Source of the DNA: Spirochaeta_B sp964398645
GTDB taxonomy: Bacteria > Spirochaetota > Spirochaetia > DSM-27196 > DSM-8902
Assembly (NCBI GenBank): GCA_964398645.1
Contig: CAYNNU010000071.1
Span: forward strand, 1 to 10,452
Length of the DNA stretch: 10,452 nt
Direction: 5' to 3'
The notes under the pieces were generated by a model, which did not search any database, was not told the origin of the DNA, and saw only the letters and a list, made by a program, of their open reading frames with translations. Each line of letters begins with the position of its first letter. Position 1 is the stretch's first letter. This document shows positions 1 to 6,472 of this stretch, one piece after another. Made by a program: the position numbers and the translations under genes.

Positions 1-2
1 CG

Positions 3-872
3 ATACTAAAGACATTCTTTCTGCTAGCGGCACCAATCAGCGTACTTATTCCTTTGGCTAGTACATTACACAATATTGATATTGCACTTCTGGAAACAGT
101 GCTCTTTTCAACAGTACACGGAAACTTGCTGCTAGCTGCACTGTTTCTTCCATATATGTTAATGGGAATGCGGGTTCATCTAATGATACAACCTGCAAAT
201 CCACAAACCCACATTTTTCTTAGATTTGGTGAATTGCTCATTGTGTTTATCAGCATAGCTTTATGTATAATCCTTCTTCGTGTCTGGCCATTCAATGCAC
301 AGAATCCTCAGCTTGCTGAAATTTCTATTACCGTCGCCTACGATTACCAGGAACAAAAGGATCACCTAACATCGATTGTGGAAACCCACTCCGCAGCACC
401 TTTACCGGAAAAAACGATATACATTGCAGGAAGTATGATAAACCCCCATATTACTGAAATTGTAAACGTTCCTTCATATTTGTATCCTGAAGTTATAGCC
501 AATATTCAAAGCAGACAGCTTTTACAGCGAACTGAATTTGAATTTTCTCTGCAAGGAGAACTATCAAATGCCGGTATCCAGTACAGCCTTCATTCAAAAA
601 GCCCGCTCTTTTTTCACTTTTCTGATATTCCCTTTAATCTGCGATCCGAGCGCAAAATAGCCGAATTCCAATACATGCCATACCGTACAATGCCAATTTC
701 CTTTGTACACGTAGCGGCAGGCATAGATGATGCGCACCTTAATATTGAAGTATCGTTTCCCACCAGTCAGGAATACTTATACATTGATGATGATTCCATC
801 CAATTAAGCGCGAACATCACCTATCAAGGAAAAATTCCTATTAGGCAGGAAGACAATGATTCTACACGTTGA
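3..872 (+). CDS. Unrecognised membrane protein, C-terminal part (5' end outside window)
   Basis: I do not recognise this protein. The reading frame is open to the left edge (first complete codon at 3), so the TTG at 54 is probably internal and the true start lies outside. The visible 289 residues begin with three hydrophobic stretches at about residues 2-20, 38-56 and 75-95. These read as membrane helices and include the segments LLLAALFLPYMLM and ELLIVFISIALCIILL. A polar tail of about 190 residues follows, with alternating hydrophobic/polar patterning that suggests beta structure. It contains no cysteines and no catalytic motif I can name. It could be the end of a larger multi-spanning protein with an extracytoplasmic C-terminal domain, for example a membrane-bound peptidase, but nothing visible proves that. 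Its last 17 bases overlap dinB, so the two genes are probably co-transcribed and translationally coupled. Confidence 0.7.
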   Translation: MLKTFFLLAAPISVLIPLASTLHNIDIALLETVLFSTVHGNLLLAALFLPYMLMGMRVHLMIQPANPQTHIFLRFGELLIVFISIALCIILLRVWPFNAQNPQLAEISITVAYDYQEQKDHLTSIVETHSAAPLPEKTIYIAGSMINPHITEIVNVPSYLYPEVIANIQSRQLLQRTEFEFSLQGELSNAGIQYSLHSKSPLFFHFSDIPFNLRSERKIAEFQYMPYRTMPISFVHVAAGIDDAHLNIEVSFPTSQEYLYIDDDSIQLSANITYQGKIPIRQEDNDSTR

Positions 873-2016
873 TCTTGACGCCTTTTATGCGTCTGTAGAG
901 CAAAAAGATAATCCTGAATTACGTGGACAACCAGTCATTGTGGGATCCCAGCCAGGAAGCCGTGGTGTTGTCTCCGCATGTTCCTATGAAGCAAGAAAAT
1001 TCGGAATACATTCGGCAATGCCAATAAATATAGCCAAGGCTGCATGCCCACACGCTCACTTTTTGCCGGTGCGCATGCAACGCTATTGCGAAATATCTAT
1101 TGCCATAATGGAAACAATGCGAAAACGGGTTCCCTATATGCAGCAATTATCTATCGATGAAGCATTCCTTGATATACGCGGGACTGAAAAAATTCTTGGG
1201 GCTCCATTGGAAACAGCCGCTACAATAAAACGAGAAATACAAACCCTTTTTGGCCTAACTGTTTCCATTGGAGTTGCTCAAAATCCGTATATTGCGAAGA
1301 TGGCCTCTGCCGCAGCAAAACCGAATGGCCTTTTGGCAATTGCAAATGGTGAAGAACAGACTTTTCTTGACAGTCTCCCGCTTCGTAGCATATGGGGAGT
1401 TGGCAAACAGAGCCTACAAAAACTTGAACAAAACGATATCTGTACGGTAGTACAATTACGAAATACAGATTCGATTAAACTTCAGAGACTGTTTGGCAAA
1501 AAAGCAGGCCAACGCTTGCAAAAGCTAGCCAAGGGAATTGACCCAGGGATAATGGACAGAGAAACAAAATCTCACAGCATTAGCAATGAACACACTTTTT
1601 TTCAAGATGTACATTCATTTGAAGAACTTGAATCAAGCTTATTTGAACTATGCTATAGCGTTTGGTTTCGAATTCTTCATGAACAAAAAACTGGAAAAAC
1701 AATTTCAATCCGGCTCAGATACGAAAATTTCGAAACACACGACAGACAAAAAACATTCTCACTTCCTCTCGAATCCCTGGAATCACTTTTTGAAAAAAGC
1801 AAAAAAATTCTTGCAGAAGCAATAGAGCCTAATCGGGCAGTACGCTTAATCGGAATTGGCATACAAAATCTTCAAAACCAAACGGGGAAGCAGGAAATGC
1901 TTTTTGACAACCAAAGATTCAGCGCAGTTGAAACAACCGTTGTTCAACTGCAAAAGAAATTCGGAAAGAGTATTCTTACCAAAGCAAAATCATTAGAACG
2001 CAAAAACAAAAGATAA
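856..2016 (+). CDS. dinB: DNA polymerase IV (Y-family translesion polymerase)
   Basis: This is an error-prone Y-family polymerase that extends DNA past lesions and distorted primer ends in the cytoplasm. At 386 residues it is full length for the DinB family. The start HVDLDAFYASVE gives the metal-binding Asp6, with Tyr11 at the steric-gate position (Phe13 in E. coli). The second catalytic site is SIDEAF, with Asp101 and Glu102. The palm and fingers are followed by a thumb with a helix-hairpin-helix near LRSIWGVGKQSL. The little-finger domain begins around KSHSISNEHTF (about 238). QEMLF at 346-350 fits the beta-clamp binding motif QxxLF; it lies about 36 residues before the C-terminus, as in many DinB proteins with a further tail. 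The ATG is preceded by AGGCAGGA at 843-850. The start overlaps the upstream gene by 17 bases, so a private promoter or LexA box directly before it is not evident. Confidence 0.97.
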   Translation: MILHVDLDAFYASVEQKDNPELRGQPVIVGSQPGSRGVVSACSYEARKFGIHSAMPINIAKAACPHAHFLPVRMQRYCEISIAIMETMRKRVPYMQQLSIDEAFLDIRGTEKILGAPLETAATIKREIQTLFGLTVSIGVAQNPYIAKMASAAAKPNGLLAIANGEEQTFLDSLPLRSIWGVGKQSLQKLEQNDICTVVQLRNTDSIKLQRLFGKKAGQRLQKLAKGIDPGIMDRETKSHSISNEHTFFQDVHSFEELESSLFELCYSVWFRILHEQKTGKTISIRLRYENFETHDRQKTFSLPLESLESLFEKSKKILAEAIEPNRAVRLIGIGIQNLQNQTGKQEMLFDNQRFSAVETTVVQLQKKFGKSILTKAKSLERKNKR

Positions 2017-2030
2017 GAATACCCCCTATA

Positions 2031-2939
2031 CTAGTCCCAATCTGCGGCTAATAGTCTGGCGTCTTCAAGATCGCGGGTATCAAAAACCCCAGGCGCTGGT
2101 ATAGCCTCCAGTTGCTCAATAACATCCGCTAAGATCATATCTGCCTCATCCTCATCAGACATATCCGGGATAGTTGTCTGCCCTTCAAAATACCAAGCAC
2201 GCTCAAGTGCGTTTGTTGCCTCAGCAAATTCTTCACGTTTATCTGTTAAACGACTATTTCGCTTTCTTTGTGACCAGTCTCTCTCATGCAGTGCTTCTGC
2301 AAGCTTTATATAAAAACTAAAGTTGATTCTATTATAGCTTCCAGTCCGAGCACCGGACGAAATTTCCTGTTCCATTAATTCCACAGCTTTTCGAGCTAGG
2401 CTTACTGAATAGTCTTTATCGCCGAAAGAAATGAGACCTGGAAGTGCAAGATATAATTGCGAAAGAACATAATAGGAATCTGCATGATTTGGATCCAGCT
2501 CAATAGCCTGGGCAAGCAAATCCCGCATATCATCAGCCAATGCCAGACTATCTAATATTCCTTTTGTTTGCCCCCAGCGACCAATATTACTCGCTTGCCA
2601 ATACAAAGCAGGAACACTTACTGGATTTTGCTCAATCGCTTCAATTGCATATTGCTTTCCCTGATCAAACATCGAAAGAAGTTCATCTGTATCGGCACCA
2701 GCATTTTCACGTTGATCGGCATAACTTAACTGGGCGCGGGACATTCGCCATAAAACCTCTGCTCTTTGGGAAGAATCAAGATCACCGGAAAGCATTTGCT
2801 GCAACAAGGACAATGCTTCTTGTTGCGCATCTTGAGAATGAAGATTCTCAACCTGAGAAATTAAATCGTCAAACGATTGCGCTGATACAACAATGGCGAA
2901 AAAACAAAAAAGAAAAACGAACAGACTCACTTTCTTCAT
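2031..2939 (-). CDS. Exported TPR-repeat protein
   Basis: This is a 302-residue protein with a classical Sec signal peptide: Lys2-Lys3, then a hydrophobic core at 4-18, then VSA before Gln21, a likely signal peptidase I site. Cys12 lies inside the hydrophobic core without a lipobox, so it is probably not a lipoprotein. The mature part is almost all helical and carries TPR-like units, the clearest at about 95-190: AIEQNPVSVPALYWQASNIG, then LLAQAIELDPNHADSYYVLS, then a SLARKAVEL helix. The C-terminal third is acidic. TPR proteins act as scaffolds in protein complexes; the partner here is unknown and the location would be periplasmic. I chose the ATG at 2939 because a strong ribosome site lies just before it. 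The in-frame GTG at 2975 lies upstream of the predicted transcription start. It converges with dinB, 14 bases apart, and has its own promoter. Confidence 0.88.
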   Translation of the reverse strand: MKKVSLFVFLFCFFAIVVSAQSFDDLISQVENLHSQDAQQEALSLLQQMLSGDLDSSQRAEVLWRMSRAQLSYADQRENAGADTDELLSMFDQGKQYAIEAIEQNPVSVPALYWQASNIGRWGQTKGILDSLALADDMRDLLAQAIELDPNHADSYYVLSQLYLALPGLISFGDKDYSVSLARKAVELMEQEISSGARTGSYNRINFSFYIKLAEALHERDWSQRKRNSRLTDKREEFAEATNALERAWYFEGQTTIPDMSDEDEADMILADVIEQLEAIPAPGVFDTRDLEDARLLAADWD

Positions 2940-2948
2940 GGAAAAAAT

Positions 2949-2956
2949 CCCCCTTT
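2949..2956 (-). promoter_or_regulatory. Ribosome binding site of the TPR gene
   Basis: On the minus strand this reads AAAGGGGG, nine bases before the ATG at 2939. It decides the start in favour of the signal-peptide methionine over the in-frame GTG at 2975, which has no comparable site. Confidence 0.7.
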
Positions 2957-2960
2957 GGAT

Positions 2961-2989
2961 ACTATGAAACAGCACACTGGAAAAGTCAA
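2961..2989 (-). promoter_or_regulatory. Predicted sigma-70-type promoter of the TPR gene
   Basis: On the minus strand, TTGACT (2984-2989, five of six matches to TTGACA) is followed by a 17-base spacer and CATAGT (2961-2966, four of six matches to TATAAT). Transcription would start near 2954, giving a very short leader that begins at about the ribosome site. The -35 box lies only two bases past the T-tract of the rpsD terminator. Confidence 0.6.
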
Positions 2990-2991
2990 AT

Positions 2992-3018
2992 AAAAAAAGC
3001 CGCCGGTATCCGGCGGCC
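2992..3018 (-). terminator. Rho-independent terminator of rpsD
   Basis: On the minus strand the stem GCCGCCGG (3010-3017) pairs perfectly with CCGGCGGC (2999-3006) across a three-base loop. Seven T residues follow at once (2992-2998). The hairpin starts about 21 bases after the rpsD stop codon. The eight-pair all-G/C stem with a U-tract is a textbook intrinsic terminator. On the plus strand the stem has only a short, broken T run after it, so it is weaker in that direction. Confidence 0.93.
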
Positions 3019-3038
3019 TTTCTACTAACTGTATCAAA

Positions 3039-3653
3039 TTATTTCGCGTAATACTCAATAACCAGCTGTTCATCGGCAATGGTCGGAATCGCATCACGAG
3101 AAGGCAATACGTTAACCTTTGCAGTCATCTGGTCTTTATCGATAGAAAGCCACGCGGGTACAGGTCGACTGGAATTATCTGAAAGCAATCCTCGTACCAA
3201 ATCCTGGGTACTCTTTTTATCTTTCAAGGTAATTACATCACCTTCACGAACCAGCGCAGAAGCAATTGTTAGCTTTCGTCCGTTGTGAAAAATGTGACCA
3301 TGACCAACCAATTGGCGAGCCTGTGAACGGCTTGTAGCCATACCCAAGCGGTACACTACATTATCCAAACGACGTTCAAGCAAAATCAGCATATTATGAC
3401 CGGCAACACCACTTTGACGTTTCGCTTCAGCATATACATTACGGAATTGACGTTCACTCAATCCATAAGCGAACTTCAATTTTTGTTTTTCCAGCAACTG
3501 ACGACCGTATTCTGTCTGACGAATCCGCCCACGTTTGGGATTCCCCGGACCCTGCGGTTTCTTTTTGAGCAAACGGTCATATTTCTGATTGCCGTAGATA
3601 TTAATTCCAAGTCTGCGTACAATTTTTCCCTTGGCTTTAGTATTTCGCGCCAT
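3039..3653 (-). CDS. rpsD: Small ribosomal subunit protein S4 (uS4)
   Basis: S4 is a primary 16S rRNA-binding protein that nucleates assembly of the 30S subunit body; in several bacteria it also represses its own translation. At 204 residues it has the usual family length. The N-terminal part lacks the cysteines found in zinc-binding forms, so this is the zinc-free type. A conserved stretch around residues 47-72 (RQTEYGRQLLEKQKLKFAYG, then LSERQFR) leads to the S4 RNA-binding domain at about 92-155, with RRLDNVVYRLG, SRSQARQLVGHGHI and a KS near 147-148. The ATG at 3653 is chosen because AAGGAG lies eight bases upstream and MARN is the normal S4 start; the TTG one codon earlier has no support. 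The gene is monocistronic by its signals (own promoter, own terminator) and lies next to rhlB, away from the rpsM-rpsK-rpoA cluster common elsewhere. Confidence 0.98.
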   Translation of the reverse strand: MARNTKAKGKIVRRLGINIYGNQKYDRLLKKKPQGPGNPKRGRIRQTEYGRQLLEKQKLKFAYGLSERQFRNVYAEAKRQSGVAGHNMLILLERRLDNVVYRLGMATSRSQARQLVGHGHIFHNGRKLTIASALVREGDVITLKDKKSTQDLVRGLLSDNSSRPVPAWLSIDKDQMTAKVNVLPSRDAIPTIADEQLVIEYYAK

Positions 3654-3661
3654 CAATAAAA

Positions 3662-3667
3662 CTCCTT
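3662..3667 (-). promoter_or_regulatory. Ribosome binding site of rpsD
   Basis: On the minus strand this is AAGGAG, eight bases before the ATG at 3653. It is the strongest Shine-Dalgarno sequence in the window, and it fixes the start at the second possible codon (ATG) and not at the TTG just before it. Confidence 0.85.
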
Positions 3668-3675
3668 ATAGGCTT

Positions 3676-3706
3676 AGGGGACGCATATTACCGAAATGCG
3701 GCCCCT
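3676..3706 (-). repeat. 31-base imperfect dyad over the rpsD promoter
   Basis: The arms AGGGGACGCAT (3676-3686) and ATGCGGCCCCT (3696-3706) are inverted copies that match at 10 of 11 positions, separated by nine bases. The dyad spans most of the promoter spacer, the -10 box and the predicted start of transcription. It could be an operator. In read-through RNA from rhlB it could instead fold into a strong hairpin. No T-tract follows in the rpsD direction, so it is not a normal terminator for rhlB. Confidence 0.75.
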
Positions 3707-3714
3707 CATGTCAA
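3685..3714 (-). promoter_or_regulatory. Predicted sigma-70-type promoter of rpsD
   Basis: On the minus strand a perfect TTGACA (3709-3714) is followed by an 18-base spacer and TAATAT (3685-3690). The latter keeps the key A at the second and T at the last position of the -10 box. Transcription would start near 3678, leaving a leader of about 25 bases that contains the AAGGAG ribosome site. Confidence 0.75.
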
Positions 3715-3749
3715 GTGATTTCCGTGTATTTACCTAGCAACAGGTAACC

Positions 3750-5291
3750 TTATGTGTCTTTTTTTCCAAACAAACGTTGCCAGAATGACTTCTTTTTTTG
3801 TTTAGATTTTCTACCCTTTTCTGCCGTTGCTGATCCTGATTTTTCAGCAAATGAAAAATCTTCGCCGTATTTGCTCCGATAAAATGCTAGGCGTTCCTCA
3901 GCGCTGGAATTCCTAGCAGGGGCTTTTCCAGCCGAACCCTTTTGCACAGCCGAAGAAGACTTTTGTTGTCGGCGATTATCTTTTTGCTTGCCGCCTGTAT
4001 TTTTTGCAGCTTTTCCCGCTGGCTTGCCCGCTTTACGGTTATCCCGGTGATCGCGATTATCTTGACCAGCGCGACTATCGCGACTATCGCGTTTGCTTTT
4101 TGAACGCCCAGCCTGCGATTGATTTTTCCGGTCACCCGAACCGCCTTCTTGTGCAGTAACAGAAAGCATATCATCAGTAACCGGTTCAACGGGTATTTTT
4201 TTCTGAATGTAATCTTCAATGGCCGGAAGACCATAGACAAAACGCTCACAAGCCATGGTAAAAGCCCGCCCAGATTTTCCAGCTCGAGCAGTACGCCCAA
4301 TACGATGCACATAGTTTTCCGGATCCTCCGGAACATCATAATTCACAACCATCTCAAGATCGTTTACATGTAAACCCCGGGCTGCAACATCCGTAGCCAC
4401 CAAGACTGGCAGCTCACCTTTTTTTACTCGCTTAATTATTGCGCTGCGTTTACTCTGGGGCAAATCGCCCATGATAAACTCGGAAGAATAGCCATGCCGC
4501 CGCAACATCCGACAAACATTTTCAGCCGCACGCTTTGTATTGGTAAAAATCAAACAACTTTTTGGGGACTCACGCTGTAACAGTCCAAGCAAAAAAGACA
4601 TTTTTTCATTCTTGCCGACATGAAAAACAACTTGCTTGATCGTATCCACGGTGACCTGCTCAGCATCAACTTTTATTTCTACCGGATCACGCATATATTC
4701 CCAAGCAAGATTCATTACTTTGGTGCCAAGTGTGGCACTGAACAAAAGGGTCTGACGCTTATCAGTTCCCGGCATTCGTGAAACCATCCAGCGGACATCA
4801 GGATAAAAACCCATATCAAACATCCGGTCAGCCTCATCAATAACCAATATACCTATGCGGGAAAAATCAATGCGTTTTTGCTTTGCATGATCCATTATCC
4901 GGCCAGGAGTACCAATTATTATATGCGGTTGGGCGGCAAGATCATCTTCTTGTTTCTTATATCCAACTCCACCATAGCACAGGGCAAAACGCAGACTTGT
5001 TGCACTGCCCAACAATACAGCTTCCTGATGAATTTGATCTGCCAGTTCACGCGTTGGCGCAATTATCAAAGTTACACATTCTGAACCGACTTCTTGGTTC
5101 ACATAACGATTAAAAACCGGCAACAAAAAAGCAGCTGTTTTTCCGGAACCTGTTTGACTCTGTACCATTAAATCCCGCCCTGCTGATCCTGGCGGAATAG
5201 ACCTTTCCTGTACTTCAGTGCATTCTTCAAAACCTGCGGCTTCAACGCCGCTTAATACCTCACTGCGGAGGTTCATATCAGTAAATAACAT
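3750..5291 (-). CDS. rhlB: DEAD-box ATP-dependent RNA helicase, RhlB-like, with long basic tail
   Basis: This enzyme unwinds short RNA duplexes using ATP; RhlB relatives work in RNA decay and ribosome handling. All core motifs are present: Q motif Gln28, SQTGSGKT (45-52), PTREL (79-83), GG (107-108), TPGR (128-131), DEAD (152-155), SAT (185-187), CLIFTNT (246-252), TDVAARG (300-306) and HRIGRTARA (329-337). AARGLH and the following ACER...LPAIEDYI...IPV stretch (about 348-368) resemble RhlB more than RhlE or CsdA. At 513 residues it is about 90 longer than E. coli RhlB. The extra part (about 377-513) is basic and low in complexity, has RDSR/RDNR repeats, and ends in FWQRLFGKK. The ATG at 5291 has no clear Shine-Dalgarno sequence; Met6 is an alternative start. 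It lies upstream of rpsD in the same direction, with no intrinsic terminator between them. Confidence 0.93.
   Translation of the reverse strand: MLFTDMNLRSEVLSGVEAAGFEECTEVQERSIPPGSAGRDLMVQSQTGSGKTAAFLLPVFNRYVNQEVGSECVTLIIAPTRELADQIHQEAVLLGSATSLRFALCYGGVGYKKQEDDLAAQPHIIIGTPGRIMDHAKQKRIDFSRIGILVIDEADRMFDMGFYPDVRWMVSRMPGTDKRQTLLFSATLGTKVMNLAWEYMRDPVEIKVDAEQVTVDTIKQVVFHVGKNEKMSFLLGLLQRESPKSCLIFTNTKRAAENVCRMLRRHGYSSEFIMGDLPQSKRSAIIKRVKKGELPVLVATDVAARGLHVNDLEMVVNYDVPEDPENYVHRIGRTARAGKSGRAFTMACERFVYGLPAIEDYIQKKIPVEPVTDDMLSVTAQEGGSGDRKNQSQAGRSKSKRDSRDSRAGQDNRDHRDNRKAGKPAGKAAKNTGGKQKDNRRQQKSSSAVQKGSAGKAPARNSSAEERLAFYRSKYGEDFSFAEKSGSATAEKGRKSKQKKKSFWQRLFGKKDT
4035..4091 (-). repeat. Short tandem repeats coding Arg-Asp-Xaa-Arg units in the RhlB tail
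   Basis: The DNA carries a nine-base unit twice in direct tandem (gcgactatc near 4071-4089), with degenerate copies beside it. In the protein (residues 401-419) this gives RDSRDSR, then DNRDHRDNR. Such arginine-rich disordered stretches are common RNA-binding tails of DEAD-box helicases. Repeat length could vary between strains by slippage. Confidence 0.75.
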
Positions 5292-5395
5292 ATTTGCAGT
5301 AATAATAGCCTAAATGCGTAAAGAAGCCTAGTGCTGTAGTGGGTATCAAAAATTTCTATCTATACCAAAGGCAAAAATAATTGATAGAGTAAGAC
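5292..5395 (+). other. Divergent intergenic region between rhlB and the AEC permease gene
   Basis: These 104 A/T-rich bases must hold the start signals for both diverging genes. I could not find a -35/-10 pair of good quality in either direction. On the minus strand TATTAT lies about 10-15 bases before the rhlB start, which would give almost no leader. A TTGATA on the same strand is not correctly spaced to any good -10 box. Confidence 0.5.
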
Positions 5396-6433
5396 ATGTT
5401 TGCTTTTTCAATACCAGTTTTCTACACCATGCTTCAAATCTTTTTCTTCCTTTCATTAGGATTTTTTCTCAGGAAATATCAGATTTTCAATGAGGGATTT
5501 TTCTCTGCTCTTGGTAGTTTTGTTATTAAAGTTTGCGTACCCTTGTATTTTATTACCAGAATGTCGCAATTTGATCTTGCTGATCTCGCCCGCTCTGTTC
5601 GTTTTCCGGTTTTGGCGATTCTTTTATCAGTTGCCGGGGTCAGCATTGGGTGGACAGCATTTACCATCTTACGCTTTTCCCGGGAAGATAAGACAGCCGG
5701 TATCGCCTTATCCGGCTTTGGAAACGCCGGATACCTTCCCATTTCCATTATTGAACTCATGCCGCTCAGCCTACCCATGATTGAACAGCTTTTTTCAACC
5801 CAACTCGCCTTATTTTACGTTGGCGCCTTCCTGTTTGCCTTTAGCCCAATGCTTTGGAGTTTTGGACAATTATTTATTCAAGGAGGCAGCCTAAAAAATC
5901 TTCACCGTGGACTCATTTCGCCTGCCATGATAGGTATCGTCATAGGAGTTAGTTTATCTGCGCTTGGTTTGGGTCCGATGCTCAGTGAGGCGGGAAATCC
6001 ATTATCTGCTATTTTTCCAGCCATGAAACGGGTTGCAGACATGATGATACCATCGGTGCTTATCGTCCTTGGTGCAATGGCTGGCGAGCTCCAGTTTGAC
6101 CGGCAAAACCTGCGATCTTTACTTCGACTTACCAGCGTTGTCGCCCTAATCCGTTTTGGTGCGATGCCCTTGCTGTTCTTTCTTCTCGCTCCCTTTGTCT
6201 GGTTAAAAGCAAGCTGGACGCCAACCGAGTTATGGGTCGTTTTTCTTCAATTCTCTACCCCACCATCTACAAATCTTTCACTCATGGCTGCCGAATCTGG
6301 GATCAACAAGGATCATGCAACCTTTACCCTGCTTGTATGCTATATTCTTTTTCTGCTGATATTCCCGCTGTACCTGACATGGTTCATGCATACCTTTGGC
6401 TTTCTTGCAGTATTCTCTGCAGCAGGAGCCTGA
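5396..6433 (+). CDS. AEC-family (auxin efflux carrier-type) membrane permease
   Basis: This is a 345-residue inner-membrane transporter of the AEC/Mem_trans family, whose bacterial members export or import carboxylates, amino acids or similar small metabolites. I count about ten hydrophobic segments, roughly at 8-25, 38-56, 68-92, 102-121, 130-158, 172-195, 213-231, 242-270, 277-298 and 307-333, in two halves separated by a loop near 160-171. Family-like features are the broken helix with GNAGYLP (109-115) and its counterpart PPSTNLSLMA (289-298), both typical of the crossing site in the two inverted repeats. The substrate cannot be read from the sequence. The ATG follows a weak ribosome site (GAG at 5387-5389). 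dapL starts 39 bases downstream in the same direction without a terminator, so an operon is likely and an amino-acid-related substrate is a fair guess, no more. Confidence 0.88.
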   Translation: MFAFSIPVFYTMLQIFFFLSLGFFLRKYQIFNEGFFSALGSFVIKVCVPLYFITRMSQFDLADLARSVRFPVLAILLSVAGVSIGWTAFTILRFSREDKTAGIALSGFGNAGYLPISIIELMPLSLPMIEQLFSTQLALFYVGAFLFAFSPMLWSFGQLFIQGGSLKNLHRGLISPAMIGIVIGVSLSALGLGPMLSEAGNPLSAIFPAMKRVADMMIPSVLIVLGAMAGELQFDRQNLRSLLRLTSVVALIRFGAMPLLFFLLAPFVWLKASWTPTELWVVFLQFSTPPSTNLSLMAAESGINKDHATFTLLVCYILFLLIFPLYLTWFMHTFGFLAVFSAAGA

Positions 6434-6472
6434 TCTTGTACTTCACTTCCATCTACATTATCATGCTGAACC

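Noticed and set aside
856..872. The dinB overlap as a sign of a frameshift or sequencing error
   Set aside because: Both proteins end and start naturally, dinB has a ribosome site inside the upstream gene, and short overlaps are normal for coupled genes.
2975..2975. GTG at 2975 as the start of the TPR gene
   Set aside because: It would place 12 residues before a perfect signal peptide, lacks a ribosome site, and lies upstream of the predicted start of transcription.
2540..3028. Open 162-codon plus-strand frame opposite the TPR gene
   Set aside because: It is antisense to a well-supported exported protein, runs through that gene's promoter and the rpsD terminator, and its translation shows no family features.
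3730..3747. Short inverted repeat TTACCT / AGGTAA just after the rhlB stop, as a possible rhlB terminator
   Set aside because: Only six A/T-containing pairs with a six-base loop, and no T-tract follows in the rhlB direction. It is too weak to call.
3887..4339. Open 150-codon frame on the minus strand inside rhlB
   Set aside because: It lies out of frame within the basic tail and the end of the core of a clear helicase gene. Its product has no recognisable family and no ribosome site, so it is a shadow of the biased codon content.
5342..5366. GGTAT / ATACC inverted repeat in the rhlB-permease intergenic region as an operator
   Set aside because: Arms of five bases over a 15-base gap are expected by chance in A/T-rich DNA. 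No promoter could be placed next to it.
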